The notes beneath the pieces were generated by a model that worked only from the letters and a program-made list of their open reading frames with translations, was not told where the DNA came from and ran no database searches. The translations under genes and the position numbers were made by a program. DNA of 64,000 nt from Paracoccaceae bacterium (GTDB taxonomy: Bacteria > Pseudomonadota > Alphaproteobacteria > Rhodobacterales > Rhodobacteraceae), in contig JAOHEK010000006.1 in NCBI GenBank assembly GCA_028097405.1, positions 1 through 64,000 on the forward strand, written 5' to 3'. This document shows positions 37,393 to 46,597 of the stretch, piece by piece. The first letter of the stretch is position 1. Every line of letters starts with the position of its first letter.

Positions 37393-38885
37393 GGCTTTTT
37401 CTGACCGTCCACTTTCAAACGACCATCGGCAAATTCGATTTCCAGCGTGTCCGCTTTGCGTGCAGCACCAACATTGGTGATCAGCGCGTCATTGCCGCGC
37501 ACCACAGCATATCCCCGTGCAAGTGTCGCCTGATAGCCCAGCGTCATGCGCGTGCGCTCCAATGCGGCCAAGCGGTCAGCCATTGATTTCAGTCGCGCCG
37601 AGAACACCGCTTTCAGGCGTGGCGACACCCGTTGAAGTGCCTCTGCCTGCCGCCGCGTTTCGTCAACCAAGCGCGCGGGTCGCAGTCGGGCCGCAGTCGT
37701 GCGCAACCGCTCGCGCTTTCGTTCGACCGCCCGCGTCAGCCCCGTGCTCATGCGTCCGGCGCGATCAATGATCCGCTCATTCTCGCGTTCAATCCGCGTG
37801 CGCAACACGCCCGGACGCAGCCCAGCAGCGGTTTTCAAAAGGTCCGAGCGTTTTTGCGCAGCCATTAACCCTAACGCGCGCGGAATCCGTTCGGCAGCAC
37901 GGTCCAACCGTTGGCTTGGATCAGCCAGCAAACTTTCAGGGCGCGGCAAAACCCGCACCAAGCCCGCGTATTTCTGACGGCGATCTTCGATGCCGCGCGT
38001 TACGGCTCGGGCAAGGCGGGCTTCCAGATTGCCCAGGCCTGCGATCAGCTCCATCCGTACAGGCACAGCCATCTCGGCTGCTGCCGTGGGTGTCGGTGCC
38101 CGTTTATCCGACACAAAATCGATCAAGGTTGTATCGGTTTCGTGCCCCACGGCTGAAATCAAAGGAATGTCTGAGGCCGCCGCCGCACGGGCCACGGATT
38201 CTTCGTTAAAGCCCCAAAGGTCTTCGATAGACCCGCCCCCACGCGCGACAATTATCAGATCGGGACGTGGCAAAGCCCCCCCCGGCGTCAAAGCATTGAA
38301 GCCATCAATCGCGCGGGTCACTTCGGGCGCGCAAGCCTCGCCCTGCACCGCGACGGGCCAAATCAAAACCTTGCGCGGAAACCTGTCGCGCAGACGGTGC
38401 AAAATATCGCGGATAACGGCGCCTTGAAGCGAGGTCACAACACCAATAATTTCGGGCAGATAGGGCAGTGGCTGTTTCTCGCTGTCGTCAAACAACCCTT
38501 CAGCGGCCAGCTTTTTCTTGCGCTTTTCCAGCATCGCCATCAAAGCGCCCTCGCCCGCGATGGCGATCCTTTGCGCGTTCAGACCGAACTTGGATTGAAA
38601 GCCGCTGGCCGTCATCTTGCCTTCGACGATGACTTCCATACCTTCTTCGGGCGTCATGGCCAAACCCGCGACTTGGCCCTTCCATGTCATGCAGGCCAGA
38701 ACGGATTTGTCGTCTTTCAAATCGAAATACATATGGCCCGAGCGCGCCAAAACCACGCGCCCCACCTCGCCTTTGACGCGGACCCAGCCCAGTTCAGACT
38801 CGATCAGTTTTTTGACAGTGCCCGCGATTTCCGAGACGGAAAACTCGGGCGTGTTGTCACCAGGGGTGTCGTCGAACAGGTCCAT
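37389..38885 (-). CDS. xseA: exodeoxyribonuclease VII large subunit
   Basis: XseA degrades single-stranded DNA with the small subunit XseB, which is not in this window. The 498-residue protein has an OB-fold domain (LGWVRVKGEVGRV, GHMYFDLKDDKSVLACMTW), then the catalytic domain with GVVTSLQGAVIRDILHRL and the key ARGGGSIEDLWGFNEESVARA near residue 230, and VGHETDTTLIDFVSDKRAPTPTAAAE, followed by a long coiled-coil C-terminus. The start at 38885 is the usual one; a longer frame to 38993 overlaps the purD promoter region. It is divergent from purD. Confidence 0.95.
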   Translation of the reverse strand: MDLFDDTPGDNTPEFSVSEIAGTVKKLIESELGWVRVKGEVGRVVLARSGHMYFDLKDDKSVLACMTWKGQVAGLAMTPEEGMEVIVEGKMTASGFQSKFGLNAQRIAIAGEGALMAMLEKRKKKLAAEGLFDDSEKQPLPYLPEIIGVVTSLQGAVIRDILHRLRDRFPRKVLIWPVAVQGEACAPEVTRAIDGFNALTPGGALPRPDLIIVARGGGSIEDLWGFNEESVARAAAASDIPLISAVGHETDTTLIDFVSDKRAPTPTAAAEMAVPVRMELIAGLGNLEARLARAVTRGIEDRRQKYAGLVRVLPRPESLLADPSQRLDRAAERIPRALGLMAAQKRSDLLKTAAGLRPGVLRTRIERENERIIDRAGRMSTGLTRAVERKRERLRTTAARLRPARLVDETRRQAEALQRVSPRLKAVFSARLKSMADRLAALERTRMTLGYQATLARGYAVVRGNDALITNVGAARKADTLEIEFADGRLKVDGQKKP

Positions 38886-38954
38886 GTGGCCCACCTTGTA
38901 CTTCGCTTGCCCCCAACCTAGAACGCCAGAAACCGAGAGTGAAGTGGGGCACGC

Positions 38955-40220
38955 ATGAACATTTTGATCCTTGGCAGCGGCGGACGCGAACATAGCTTGG
39001 CTTGGGCCGTATTGCAGAACCCCAAATGCGACCGGCTGATCGTGGCTCCGGGCAATGCGGGTATCGCGGCAATTGCGGACTGCGCGTCGCTAAACATCAA
39101 CGATGGGGCGGCGGTGGTTGAATTTGCCGAAGCCGAGGCGATTGACTTCGTGATTGTCGGCCCCGAAGCGCCTCTGGCCGCTGGTGTGGCGGATGATTTG
39201 CGTGCCGCCGGGTTTACCACCTTTGGGCCATCAAAAGCGGCGGCAGAATTAGAAGCTTCGAAACGCTTCACCAAAGAGGTCTGCGATGCGGCAGGCGCAC
39301 CCACGGCGGCTTGGGCGCGATTTACCGAAGTGACCCCAGCGAAAGAGTACCTGCGCAAAGTCGGCGCCCCCATTGTCGTCAAAGCGGATGGCTTGGCGGC
39401 TGGCAAAGGCGTGGTCGTCGCGATGGACTTGGCCGAAGCCGAGACCGCTGTGGATGACATGCTGGGCGGGGCTTTTGGTGACGCGGGCGCAGAGGTTGTG
39501 ATCGAAGAATTCATGGACGGCGAAGAGGCCTCTTATTTCGTGCTATGCGACGGGCTTGACGCTTTGCCCATAGGCACGGCGCAAGATCACAAGCGGATCG
39601 GCGAAGGCGACACCGGGCCAAACACCGGCGGCATGGGGGCTTATTCGCCGGCCCCCGTTTTGACCGAGGCCATCGCGGCGCGCGCCATGGACGAAATCGT
39701 GCGCCCCACGCTGGCCGAGATGGTGAAGCGCGGCACGCTCTATCAAGGGGTGCTTTACGTCGGGCTGATGATAAAGGACGGCGCGCCTCGGCTGGTGGAA
39801 TACAATGTTCGGTTCGGCGATCCCGAATGTCAGGTTTTGATGATGCGACTTGGCGCTCAGGCCTTGGATCTGCTGCAAGCCACCGCTGAAGGGCGGTTGT
39901 CAGAAGCTCGCGTCAACTGGGCCGACGATCACGCGATGACGGTTGTGATGGCCGCCAGCGGGTATCCCGGTGCCTACCAGAAAGGCAGCCAGATCAATGG
40001 ATTGGGCAACCTTTCGGCAAGCTCTGCCCAGATGATGTTTCACGCTGGCACTGCCGAAAACGACACTGTCATCATCGCCGTTGGGGGCCGCGTGTTGAAC
40101 GCAACCGCACGTGGTGCGACGCTACAAGAAGCGCGCGACGCGGCTTACGCTTTGATCGACCGCGTGGATTGGCCCGAAGGCATGTGCCGCCGAGACATTG
40201 GCTGGCGGGCTTTGAAGTAA
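38955..40220 (+). CDS. purD: phosphoribosylamine-glycine ligase
   Basis: PurD makes glycinamide ribonucleotide from phosphoribosylamine, glycine and ATP in the purine pathway. The 421-residue ATP-grasp protein has the N-terminal loop ILGSGGREHSLAW, the GPEAPLAAGVADDL segment, the ATP-grasp loop VVKADGLAAGKGVVVA near residue 140, and FNVRFGDPECQ-type metal residues (here YNVRFGDPECQ) near 278. It lies alone between xseA and a small putative gene. Confidence 0.96.
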   Translation: MNILILGSGGREHSLAWAVLQNPKCDRLIVAPGNAGIAAIADCASLNINDGAAVVEFAEAEAIDFVIVGPEAPLAAGVADDLRAAGFTTFGPSKAAAELEASKRFTKEVCDAAGAPTAAWARFTEVTPAKEYLRKVGAPIVVKADGLAAGKGVVVAMDLAEAETAVDDMLGGAFGDAGAEVVIEEFMDGEEASYFVLCDGLDALPIGTAQDHKRIGEGDTGPNTGGMGAYSPAPVLTEAIAARAMDEIVRPTLAEMVKRGTLYQGVLYVGLMIKDGAPRLVEYNVRFGDPECQVLMMRLGAQALDLLQATAEGRLSEARVNWADDHAMTVVMAASGYPGAYQKGSQINGLGNLSASSAQMMFHAGTAENDTVIIAVGGRVLNATARGATLQEARDAAYALIDRVDWPEGMCRRDIGWRALK

Positions 40221-40224
40221 GCAA

Positions 40225-40395
40225 TTATTTCTCCCCCTTTTCAACGTTGTGGCCTCGCGGCACCGCTGTTACCTTGCCCCCATATTGGACGGAGATTTTA
40301 TGACCATTCTGGCATTCCTCCGGGCCGCGCAGCTTTGACAGATGGCGCTTGCCTGTGACACCTAAACCGCAAGGCACTGGCTGTGCGGGCCCCAT
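40225..40395 (-). CDS. putative small protein between purD and rsgA
   Basis: This 56-codon frame reads MGPAQPVPCGLGVTGKRH at the start and GKVTAVPRGHNVEKGEK at the end, without a signal peptide or membrane helix. It has two cysteines and many lysine and arginine residues. It fills most of the 199 bases between purD and rsgA, in the direction opposite to both. The frame could continue upstream into the rsgA coding region. I do not recognise it, and only conservation in relatives would show whether it is real. Confidence 0.3.
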   Translation of the reverse strand: MGPAQPVPCGLGVTGKRHLSKLRGPEECQNGHKISVQYGGKVTAVPRGHNVEKGEK

Positions 40396-40419
40396 TCTTT
40401 TGTCCGGAATAATCTTACA

Positions 40420-41442
40420 ATGACAAACCTGACCTATGCCCAGCTTGGCTGGAGCCGTTTTTTTGCAACCCTTGCCGATGCCGATGAAACCCATCCCCTG
40501 CGCGTTGCCGAAGTTCACCGCAACGCCGTCTCCGCCCTTGCCCCCGAAGGCCCTCAGCTTCTGAATGTTCCTCAATCCATCGGCCCCTTAGCGGTCGGCG
40601 ATTGGGTGACGGCCGAGGATGACGCAGTCATCCACCGATTTGAGCGTCAAAGCACCTTGGAACGCCGCGCGCCCGGTGAAGATGTGCGCACCCAATTGAT
40701 CGCTGCCAATGTGACGACCCTTGGGATCGTCAGTTCCTGCAACGCCGATTTCAACATCAGGCGGTTGGAACGCTATCTGATCCTTGCCGCCGATGCCGGT
40801 TGCTTGCCGCTGGTGATCCTGACCAAAGCCGATCAGACGGACGACATCGACGACTACGTCCGCAAAACCACCGCACTTTCACCGCTGGTGACAGTGCTGG
40901 CCTTAAACGCCCGGGACGCGGCGGACATTGCCCTGCTGCACCCTTGGTGTCGGGAAGCCGATACATTGGCCTTGGTCGGATCATCCGGCGTTGGAAAAAC
41001 CACCATCCGCAACGCACTAACGGGCGATGACGCCGCAACCCAAGACATCCGCGAAGATGACGCGCGCGGACGCCACACCACGACATCGCGCGCTCTTGTG
41101 CGCACCAAAGCGGGCGGCTGGCTGATCGATACACCGGGGATGCGGGCGCTAAGGTTGTTCGATGTGGGCGACGGCCTTCAAGCGGTTTTCGCCGACATCG
41201 AAGAATTGGCGCAGGCCTGCCGCTTTAACGATTGCGCCCACGAAACCGAACCCGGCTGCAAGGTTCAGGACGCTTTGGCCGACGGACGACTGGAGTCCGA
41301 CCGGATCGCGCGCTGGAAAAAGCTTAAAGCCGAAGACCTGCGCAATTCGGAAAGTATCGCCAAAGGACGCGCACGGGCGAAAGCCTTTCAAAAAGGCGTC
41401 AATTCCGCCGTGTCGCGTAAACGAAATCAACGCAAAGACTAA
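40420..41442 (+). CDS. rsgA: ribosome biogenesis GTPase RsgA
   Basis: RsgA is the circularly permuted GTPase that helps to mature the 30S ribosomal subunit. The 340-residue protein has an OB domain first, then the G motifs in permuted order: TKADQTDD (G4), GSSGVGKTTIRNALTG (G1, near residue 188) and DTPGMRALRLF (G3). The C-terminal zinc-binding residues are in CRFNDCAHETEPGC near residue 268. ATG at 40420 is chosen from MTNLTYAQLGW, a usual start. Confidence 0.94.
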   Translation: MTNLTYAQLGWSRFFATLADADETHPLRVAEVHRNAVSALAPEGPQLLNVPQSIGPLAVGDWVTAEDDAVIHRFERQSTLERRAPGEDVRTQLIAANVTTLGIVSSCNADFNIRRLERYLILAADAGCLPLVILTKADQTDDIDDYVRKTTALSPLVTVLALNARDAADIALLHPWCREADTLALVGSSGVGKTTIRNALTGDDAATQDIREDDARGRHTTTSRALVRTKAGGWLIDTPGMRALRLFDVGDGLQAVFADIEELAQACRFNDCAHETEPGCKVQDALADGRLESDRIARWKKLKAEDLRNSESIAKGRARAKAFQKGVNSAVSRKRNQRKD

Positions 41443-41450
41443 CACCCATG

Positions 41451-41476
41451 CGTGGGCGGCCACATTGCGGCCCACG
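41451..41476. terminator. hairpin after rsgA
   Basis: CGTGGGC (41451-41457) pairs with GCCCACG (41470-41476) eight bases after the rsgA stop. There is no T run, so termination is only likely from position before secG. Confidence 0.4.
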
Positions 41477-41554
41477 TAACGTTCAGACGGGGTTGCGAAT
41501 TGGCCTGCAACCGCTTAGGTACCGCTCACTTGTTCCCAAAGGCGAAAACTGCTC

Positions 41555-41929
41555 ATGGAAAACGTCGTTCTTATCGTCCATCTGATCTTGGCATTCTCTC
41601 TTATCGGAGTGGTGCTTTTGCAGCGCTCGGAGGGCGGCGGCTTGGGTATGGGTGGCGGCGGTGGCGGCGGTGGCGGGCTTGTTAGCTCGCGCGCAGCGGC
41701 GACGGCTTTGGGCAAGGTGACTTGGGCGTTGGCGATTGGCTTCATCATCACCTCGCTGACACTAACGATCATCGCGGCGCAAAAAGCCGGCGGCAATTCG
41801 GTTCTGGACCGTTTGGGCATCGAAGCCCCGAACACCCAAGAAGGAGATATTCCGTCGGGCGATCTGTTGTTGCCACCTTCGACCTCGGGCGAAACGGGTG
41901 ACGGATTGCTTCCACGCGCGGACGAGTAA
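41555..41929 (+). CDS. secG: protein translocase subunit SecG
   Basis: SecG is the small accessory subunit of the SecYEG channel. The 124-residue protein has the two-helix topology: MENVVLIVHLILAFSLIGVVLLQRSEGGGLG, then a glycine run (residues about 31-42), and WALAIGFIITSLTLTIIAA. The C-terminal tail (about 45 residues, acidic and proline-rich) is longer than in enteric bacteria, as usual in Rhodobacterales. The gene stands 112 bases after rsgA and before the pyrG region. Confidence 0.93.
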   Translation: MENVVLIVHLILAFSLIGVVLLQRSEGGGLGMGGGGGGGGGLVSSRAAATALGKVTWALAIGFIITSLTLTIIAAQKAGGNSVLDRLGIEAPNTQEGDIPSGDLLLPPSTSGETGDGLLPRADE

Positions 41930-41936
41930 GCAGCAG

Positions 41937-42566
41937 TCAATCAGGCGTTTTCTGAGCCAGCCAGACCGTATGCCGACCACAATCGGGGTCTTCAACAACG
42001 TGATCTAGGACGGCAAAACCGTTCTCGGCCAGCAGGGCGCGGTATTCTTCGCCATCTAGACTTGCGTGGTAAAGCGCTTCGCCCTTCAAGGTCCCCATGG
42101 TCTCGCCATAGTTTGGACCGCTGGTGAACATCAAAACAGCACCTTCCGCTGCATGCTGGCGAAAGACCGGAAACATGCGGCGCTGATCCTGTGGTGTCAG
42201 GTGGAAAAAACTGTCCCACGCGATTAGGCCTTCGAAGGTCGTATCCAAACAAAGGCTCCGCATGTCCGACACGATCCAAGTTGCATCTGCGATGGCTTCG
42301 CTTGCGATTTGGATCATCTCTTGGGAAGCGTCGATGCCTGTCAGACAGCATCCATGATCCAACAAATAACGACCAATCGGCGTGCCCGATCCGCATCCGA
42401 TATCAAGCACTGTCGCAGCCTCTGGCAGGACATCAAGAAACCTATCAAGCCAGCCTGCCTGCACATCCACTTGAGGACCACGGCGCTCTGCCCAAGCTTG
42501 TGCGTGACGACGGTAGATACCTATGATGTTTTCAGCCTCTGAACGCATTTGGTCAGCTTCATGCAA
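41937..42566 (-). CDS. class I SAM-dependent methyltransferase
   Basis: The 209-residue protein has the SAM motif I VLDIGCGSGTPIGRYLLDHG near residue 53, the acidic loop GIDASQEMIQIA, and WIVSDMRSLCLDTTFEGLIAWDSFFHL for motifs II and III. The substrate is not visible. The start at 42566 (MHEADQMRSEAEN) and ATG at 42548 are both possible. It converges with secG (7 bases apart) and diverges from pyrG. Confidence 0.82.
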   Translation of the reverse strand: MHEADQMRSEAENIIGIYRRHAQAWAERRGPQVDVQAGWLDRFLDVLPEAATVLDIGCGSGTPIGRYLLDHGCCLTGIDASQEMIQIASEAIADATWIVSDMRSLCLDTTFEGLIAWDSFFHLTPQDQRRMFPVFRQHAAEGAVLMFTSGPNYGETMGTLKGEALYHASLDGEEYRALLAENGFAVLDHVVEDPDCGRHTVWLAQKTPD

Positions 42567-42698
42567 GGCAGCGCAAAAGACAATCGGCTGGCCGACTTAC
42601 CCAAGGCCGCTACTATTTCTTGCGGTCCGAACGATAAGAACTCAATATATTGCGTTTGGCCGGTTGCGAAACCTTCACGAATCCTTTACTGGTCAAAT

Positions 42699-42762
42699 CC
42701 CGTGATGCCCCGAATTTCGACTTTGAAATTCGCGGCTTTTATTAGGATTTCACGGGGGCATC
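42699..42762 (+). promoter_or_regulatory. structured leader in front of pyrG
   Basis: CGAATTTC (42711-42718) pairs with GAAATTCG (42725-42732) and is followed by GGCTTTTATT. In addition GATGCCCC (42704-42711) can pair with GGGGCATC (42755-42762), and CCCGTG (42699-42704) can pair with CACGGG (42751-42756); the last two are mutually exclusive. The 3' arms cover the G-rich segment upstream of the pyrG ATG. A regulatory role is inferred. Confidence 0.4.
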
Positions 42763-42769
42763 CGACAAA

Positions 42770-44413
42770 ATGGCAAGGTTTGTGTTCATCACCGGTGGCG
42801 TGGTTTCGTCGCTTGGTAAGGGGTTAGCCTCGGCCGCTTTGGGGGCCTTGTTACAGGCACGCGGATACTCGGTGCGCTTAAGAAAGCTTGATCCCTATCT
42901 TAACGTTGATCCCGGTACGATGAGCCCCTTTGAACACGGTGAAGTGTTTGTGACCGACGATGGGGCCGAAACTGACCTTGATCTTGGGCACTATGAACGC
43001 TTCACCGGCGTCCATGCGAAAGGCACGGATTCCGTGTCGTCGGGGCGCATCTATTCCAATGTGTTGGAAAAAGAACGGCGCGGCGACTACTTGGGAAAAA
43101 CCATCCAAGTCATCCCTCATGTGACGAATGAGATCAAAGACTTTATCTCGATCGACGAGGATGACGTTGATTTCATGCTTTGCGAAATTGGCGGCACAGT
43201 CGGCGATATCGAAGGCTTGCCATTCTTTGAAGCGATCCGTCAATTCGGCCAGGACAAGGCGCGTGGGCAATGCATCTTTATGCACCTGACGCTGCTGCCA
43301 TACCTTAAAGCCTCGGGCGAATTAAAAACCAAACCAACCCAGCACAGCGTCAAGGAATTACGCTCAATCGGCTTGCAGCCGGATGTATTGGTTTGCCGAT
43401 CGGAACACGAAATCCCGGAAAAAGAACGTGAAAAGATTGCGCTGTTTTGTAACGTGCGACCGGAAGCTGTAATTCCTGCTTATGATCTGAAATCGATTTA
43501 TGAAGCCCCCCTCGCCTATCACAATGTCGGGTTGGATCAGGCCGTGTTGGACGCCTTCCAGATTTCACCTGCGCCAAAGCCAAATCTTGCACGCTGGCAT
43601 GATGTAAAGGACAGGTTGGACAATGCCGAAGGCGAGGTGAAGATCGCTATCGTCGGCAAATACACCCAGCTTGGCGACGCCTACAAAAGCATCGCCGAAG
43701 CCCTGACCCACGGCGGTATGGCCAACCGAACGCGTGTGAAAGCCGAATGGATTGACGCCGAGGTTTTCGACAAAAAGGACGTCGCCCCCTATCTGGAAGG
43801 CTTCCACGCCATCCTTGTTCCCGGCGGTTTCGGAGAGCGCGGGACGGAAGGAAAAATCAAGGCGGCTCAATTCGCCCGCGAAAAGAAAATCCCTTACCTT
43901 GGTATCTGTCTTGGCATGCAAATGGCGGTGATCGAAGGGGCACGAAATGTGGCCGGGATTGCAGAAGCGGGCAGCGAAGAGTTTGACGTTGAGGCCGGGA
44001 AAAAGCGTTTTGAACCCGTCGTTTATCACCTGAAAGAATGGGTGCAGGGCAACCACGTCACTAAGCGCCATCTGGGCGATGACAAGGGCGGCACCATGCG
44101 GCTTGGAGCCTATACGGCGAACTTGGCTGAAGGCTCGGTTGTGGCGGCGGTCTACGGCAAAACAACCATCGAAGAACGCCACCGCCACCGCTATGAGGTC
44201 GACGTCAAATACCGCGAGGCGCTGGAAGCCAAGGGGCTGACGTTCTCGGGCATGTCACCGGACGGCAAACTGCCCGAGATCGTCGAATGGAAGGGCCATC
44301 CGTGGTTTATCGGAGTGCAGTTTCATCCCGAGCTGAAGTCAAAGCCCTTCGCGCCGCATCCGTTGTTTGAAGGGTTTGTGAAGGCGGCGGTTGAGGTTAG
44401 TAGGTTGGTTTGA
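42770..44413 (+). CDS. pyrG: CTP synthase
   Basis: PyrG aminates UTP to CTP with glutamine and ATP. The 547-residue protein has the synthetase domain ([20 protein letters not shown] at the start, [15 protein letters not shown], and the UTP/CTP-site CRSEHEI) and the C-terminal class I glutamine amidotransferase domain with the cysteine in [17 protein letters not shown] and the His-Glu pair in [11 protein letters not shown]. The gene is a single unit with a structured leader; its usual eno or kdsA neighbours are not here. Confidence 0.97.
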   Translation: MARFVFITGGVVSSLGKGLASAALGALLQARGYSVRLRKLDPYLNVDPGTMSPFEHGEVFVTDDGAETDLDLGHYERFTGVHAKGTDSVSSGRIYSNVLEKERRGDYLGKTIQVIPHVTNEIKDFISIDEDDVDFMLCEIGGTVGDIEGLPFFEAIRQFGQDKARGQCIFMHLTLLPYLKASGELKTKPTQHSVKELRSIGLQPDVLVCRSEHEIPEKEREKIALFCNVRPEAVIPAYDLKSIYEAPLAYHNVGLDQAVLDAFQISPAPKPNLARWHDVKDRLDNAEGEVKIAIVGKYTQLGDAYKSIAEALTHGGMANRTRVKAEWIDAEVFDKKDVAPYLEGFHAILVPGGFGERGTEGKIKAAQFAREKKIPYLGICLGMQMAVIEGARNVAGIAEAGSEEFDVEAGKKRFEPVVYHLKEWVQGNHVTKRHLGDDKGGTMRLGAYTANLAEGSVVAAVYGKTTIEERHRHRYEVDVKYREALEAKGLTFSGMSPDGKLPEIVEWKGHPWFIGVQFHPELKSKPFAPHPLFEGFVKAAVEVSRLV

Positions 44414-45030
44414 AAGATTTCAACTTCATCGCGATCTGGCCGCGCATGTTGATGGCTATATTAATCTTGTCAGCGATAATCGCAGGAATTATCCTTTTCC
44501 CATTTCGCTTCATTGTCGAATGATATATTTATTCCTCAATTCAGCCAGCAATTTGAAAAGAACCTCTCATTGGCAATCTATGCAACTGTTGCTGCCGTTT
44601 ATTTCTAACGAACAGTAGTCGCTATAGTATAAAATGTTATTTGGATTATGAGACGTAAAAGACCGCCGCCGCAGCAAGCGGCTTCCAAAGGTTTTCTTCC
44701 TCGCCTCGTACACCTCATATTGTGAATCCCGACTAAGAAAGCGAAGAGTGGATTCTCGCTCCAACGCGCTCATGATGGTTGCTTGACATCAAGCAACCAT
44801 CATAGGGCCCGCTGTAATCAACCACCCACCCGCCCGGCAACGCCGGGCAAAGCCCGACCCGCTCCAGGGGCAGGCGCTGCCCTCCGGATCGAAACTCAAA
44901 TGTCTCAGCCGCCCCGCCCCCCCGCACTCGGAAAAACATGCTCCCACAAGCGAAACGTGAAACCTCACCCCCTTCCCAACTCCTCCTCTCCTCGCTAACC
45001 TCCTCGCAACAAACCATAAGCGAGACCAAC
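44414..45030. other. 617-base intergenic region after pyrG
   Basis: The first half is AT-rich and shows no gene. The second half (from about 44770) has several strong hairpins and a cytosine-rich plus strand up to the MBL gene. Open frames on both strands lack ribosome binding sites and known motifs. It may hold a promoter for the MBL gene and terminator-like structures for pyrG. Confidence 0.5.
44772..44882. repeat. cluster of three strong hairpins
   Basis: ATGATGGTTGCTTG (44772-44785) and CAAGCAACCATCAT (44790-44803) form a perfect 14-base inverted repeat with a four-base loop. GCCCGGC-AAC-GCCGGGC follows at 44832-44848, and GGGCAG-GCG-CTGCCC at 44868-44882. No T run follows on either strand. 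Confidence 0.7.
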
Positions 45031-45789
45031 ATGCCTCTATCCAGACGCCGTCTTCTGACCACCGCCGCTGCCGCCTCACTGGTGCCAGCGGGCGTAAAAG
45101 CGCAAGCCAATGGTCCGATGATGCAGGATGAAGCCGGACGGTTGCAGATACACCCGACCGGCCATGCCTCGTTCGTGATGCAGACCCAAGCGGGCGTGCT
45201 TTATTTAGATCCGGTGGGCGACCTTGCGCTTTACGCCGATCTGCCGCCGCCCGATCTGATCCTTGTCACCCACGAACACCCCGATAACTTTAGTGTCGAC
45301 ACACTGACAAGCCTGTCCGAAAAATCGGGCATTATCAGCAACCTTGGGGCCTTCGCAAAAATGACCGGAAGCTTGCAAGACCGTACCGTAACCCTAAGCA
45401 ACGGCGGCGGTCACAGCTTTGGCGGTGTCACGATCGAAGCGCTTCCAGCCTATAACCTGACCCCGGACCGCCGACAGTATCACCCGCGCGGGCGCGACAA
45501 TGGCTATCTTTTGACCCTGCCGGGCCCGTTCCGGGTCTATATCTCGGGCGATACCGAAGACATCCGTGAAATGCGCGGACTGCGCGCCATCGACATTGCC
45601 TTCGTCAGTATGAACCTGCCCTATACGATGGATATTTTCTCGGCTGCGTCGGCGGTTAATCAGTTTAAGCCACGCATGGTTGCGCCATATCACTTGCGCG
45701 AAAAAGGCGGCGATGCCACGCAAGATCCACGGGAATTCGCCAAGCTGGTTGGCGATCATACACAAGTACAGATCGGTGGTTGGCGTTAG
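45031..45789 (+). CDS. exported MBL-fold metallo-hydrolase, metal ligand altered
   Basis: The 252-residue protein has a twin-arginine-like signal (LSRRRLLTTAAAASLVPAG). The rest is a beta-lactamase-fold domain of the UlaG type: GHASFVMQTQAGVLYLDPVG, the metal motif THEHPDNFS near residue 90, ISGDTED and VAPYHL. The usual HxHxDH reads HEHPDN, so one metal-2 ligand is lost. Family members hydrolyse esters, lactones or phosphodiesters; the present one may be altered or inactive. The start at 45031 is the position of the signal peptide. Confidence 0.83.
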   Translation: MPLSRRRLLTTAAAASLVPAGVKAQANGPMMQDEAGRLQIHPTGHASFVMQTQAGVLYLDPVGDLALYADLPPPDLILVTHEHPDNFSVDTLTSLSEKSGIISNLGAFAKMTGSLQDRTVTLSNGGGHSFGGVTIEALPAYNLTPDRRQYHPRGRDNGYLLTLPGPFRVYISGDTEDIREMRGLRAIDIAFVSMNLPYTMDIFSAASAVNQFKPRMVAPYHLREKGGDATQDPREFAKLVGDHTQVQIGGWR

Positions 45790-45882
45790 GCTACCTTCTT
45801 AAAATCGGCACGACGCATCAAATTCGCTAACGCATGTGATTCTTTTCTGGTACGCGACCTAAGTCGTTGATATTCTTTCTAG

Positions 45883-46554
45883 ATGGAGACACGCTTGGGT
45901 CGCTCTTCGTTGCCAGTTCGTTTGGCACGCATAGCCTTGAAAATTGGGATTGTCGTTATGGTGGTTTACGCCATGACGGAGCTGTTGGAATGGGCGGCTG
46001 ATCGCGCGGAAATGGCCAATTCGCCAGAGACGATGTTTGGCATCTTTGCGATTTTGCTTATCGTCTATGCGCTTTTGATCGCCATCCCTTTCATGCCCGG
46101 TATCGAAGTCGGTATTACTTTGTTGATGCTGAAAGGTGCGTCGATTGCGCCGTTGGTTTATGCTGCCACCATGCTGGGACTGCTGATCGCCTATGCGGTC
46201 GGACGTTTGATCCCGCCTGAATGGGTGCGCGGCTTTCTTGACGATCTTAGGCTGACGCGTGTCTCGTCCATGATCGACCGCTATGCCCCCTTAAGCGGCG
46301 ATGATCGGATGGCACTAATGACTAGAAACCTGCCGAAATGGTTGGCTCCGGTTGTGCAAATGGGCCGCTATGTGACCTTAGGCGTCTTGTTGAACATACC
46401 CGGTAATGCCTTGATCGGTGGCGGTGGCGGCATCGCCTTTGTTGCGGGTTTCAGCAAGCTGTTTCGGCCGTCTCTTACAATTTTGATCATCGCCATTGCC
46501 GTACTTCCTGTGCCATTGGCGGTTTATCTTGGCGGCACAGCATCGCTGCGTTGA
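45883..46554 (+). CDS. TVP38/TMEM64 (DedA-superfamily) membrane protein
   Basis: The 223-residue protein has about six hydrophobic segments and the VTT/DedA superfamily core: IPFMPGIEVGITLLMLKGASIAP, LIAYAVGRLIP and LLNIPGNALIGGGGGIAFVAGFSK, each with a glycine-rich re-entrant loop. Family members move or flip membrane lipids. It is followed by a TerB-like gene 44 bases later; functional linkage is only suggested. Confidence 0.78.
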   Translation: METRLGRSSLPVRLARIALKIGIVVMVVYAMTELLEWAADRAEMANSPETMFGIFAILLIVYALLIAIPFMPGIEVGITLLMLKGASIAPLVYAATMLGLLIAYAVGRLIPPEWVRGFLDDLRLTRVSSMIDRYAPLSGDDRMALMTRNLPKWLAPVVQMGRYVTLGVLLNIPGNALIGGGGGIAFVAGFSKLFRPSLTILIIAIAVLPVPLAVYLGGTASLR

Positions 46555-46597
46555 AATGCCTCTGTAAACTCGCGCCGGAAGCTTTATATATAATTCC

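Noticed and set aside
44733-45110. Minus-strand frames over the hairpin cluster and the MBL leader
   Set aside because: They arise from GC-rich hairpin sequence, overlap the MBL signal peptide, and lack a start site.
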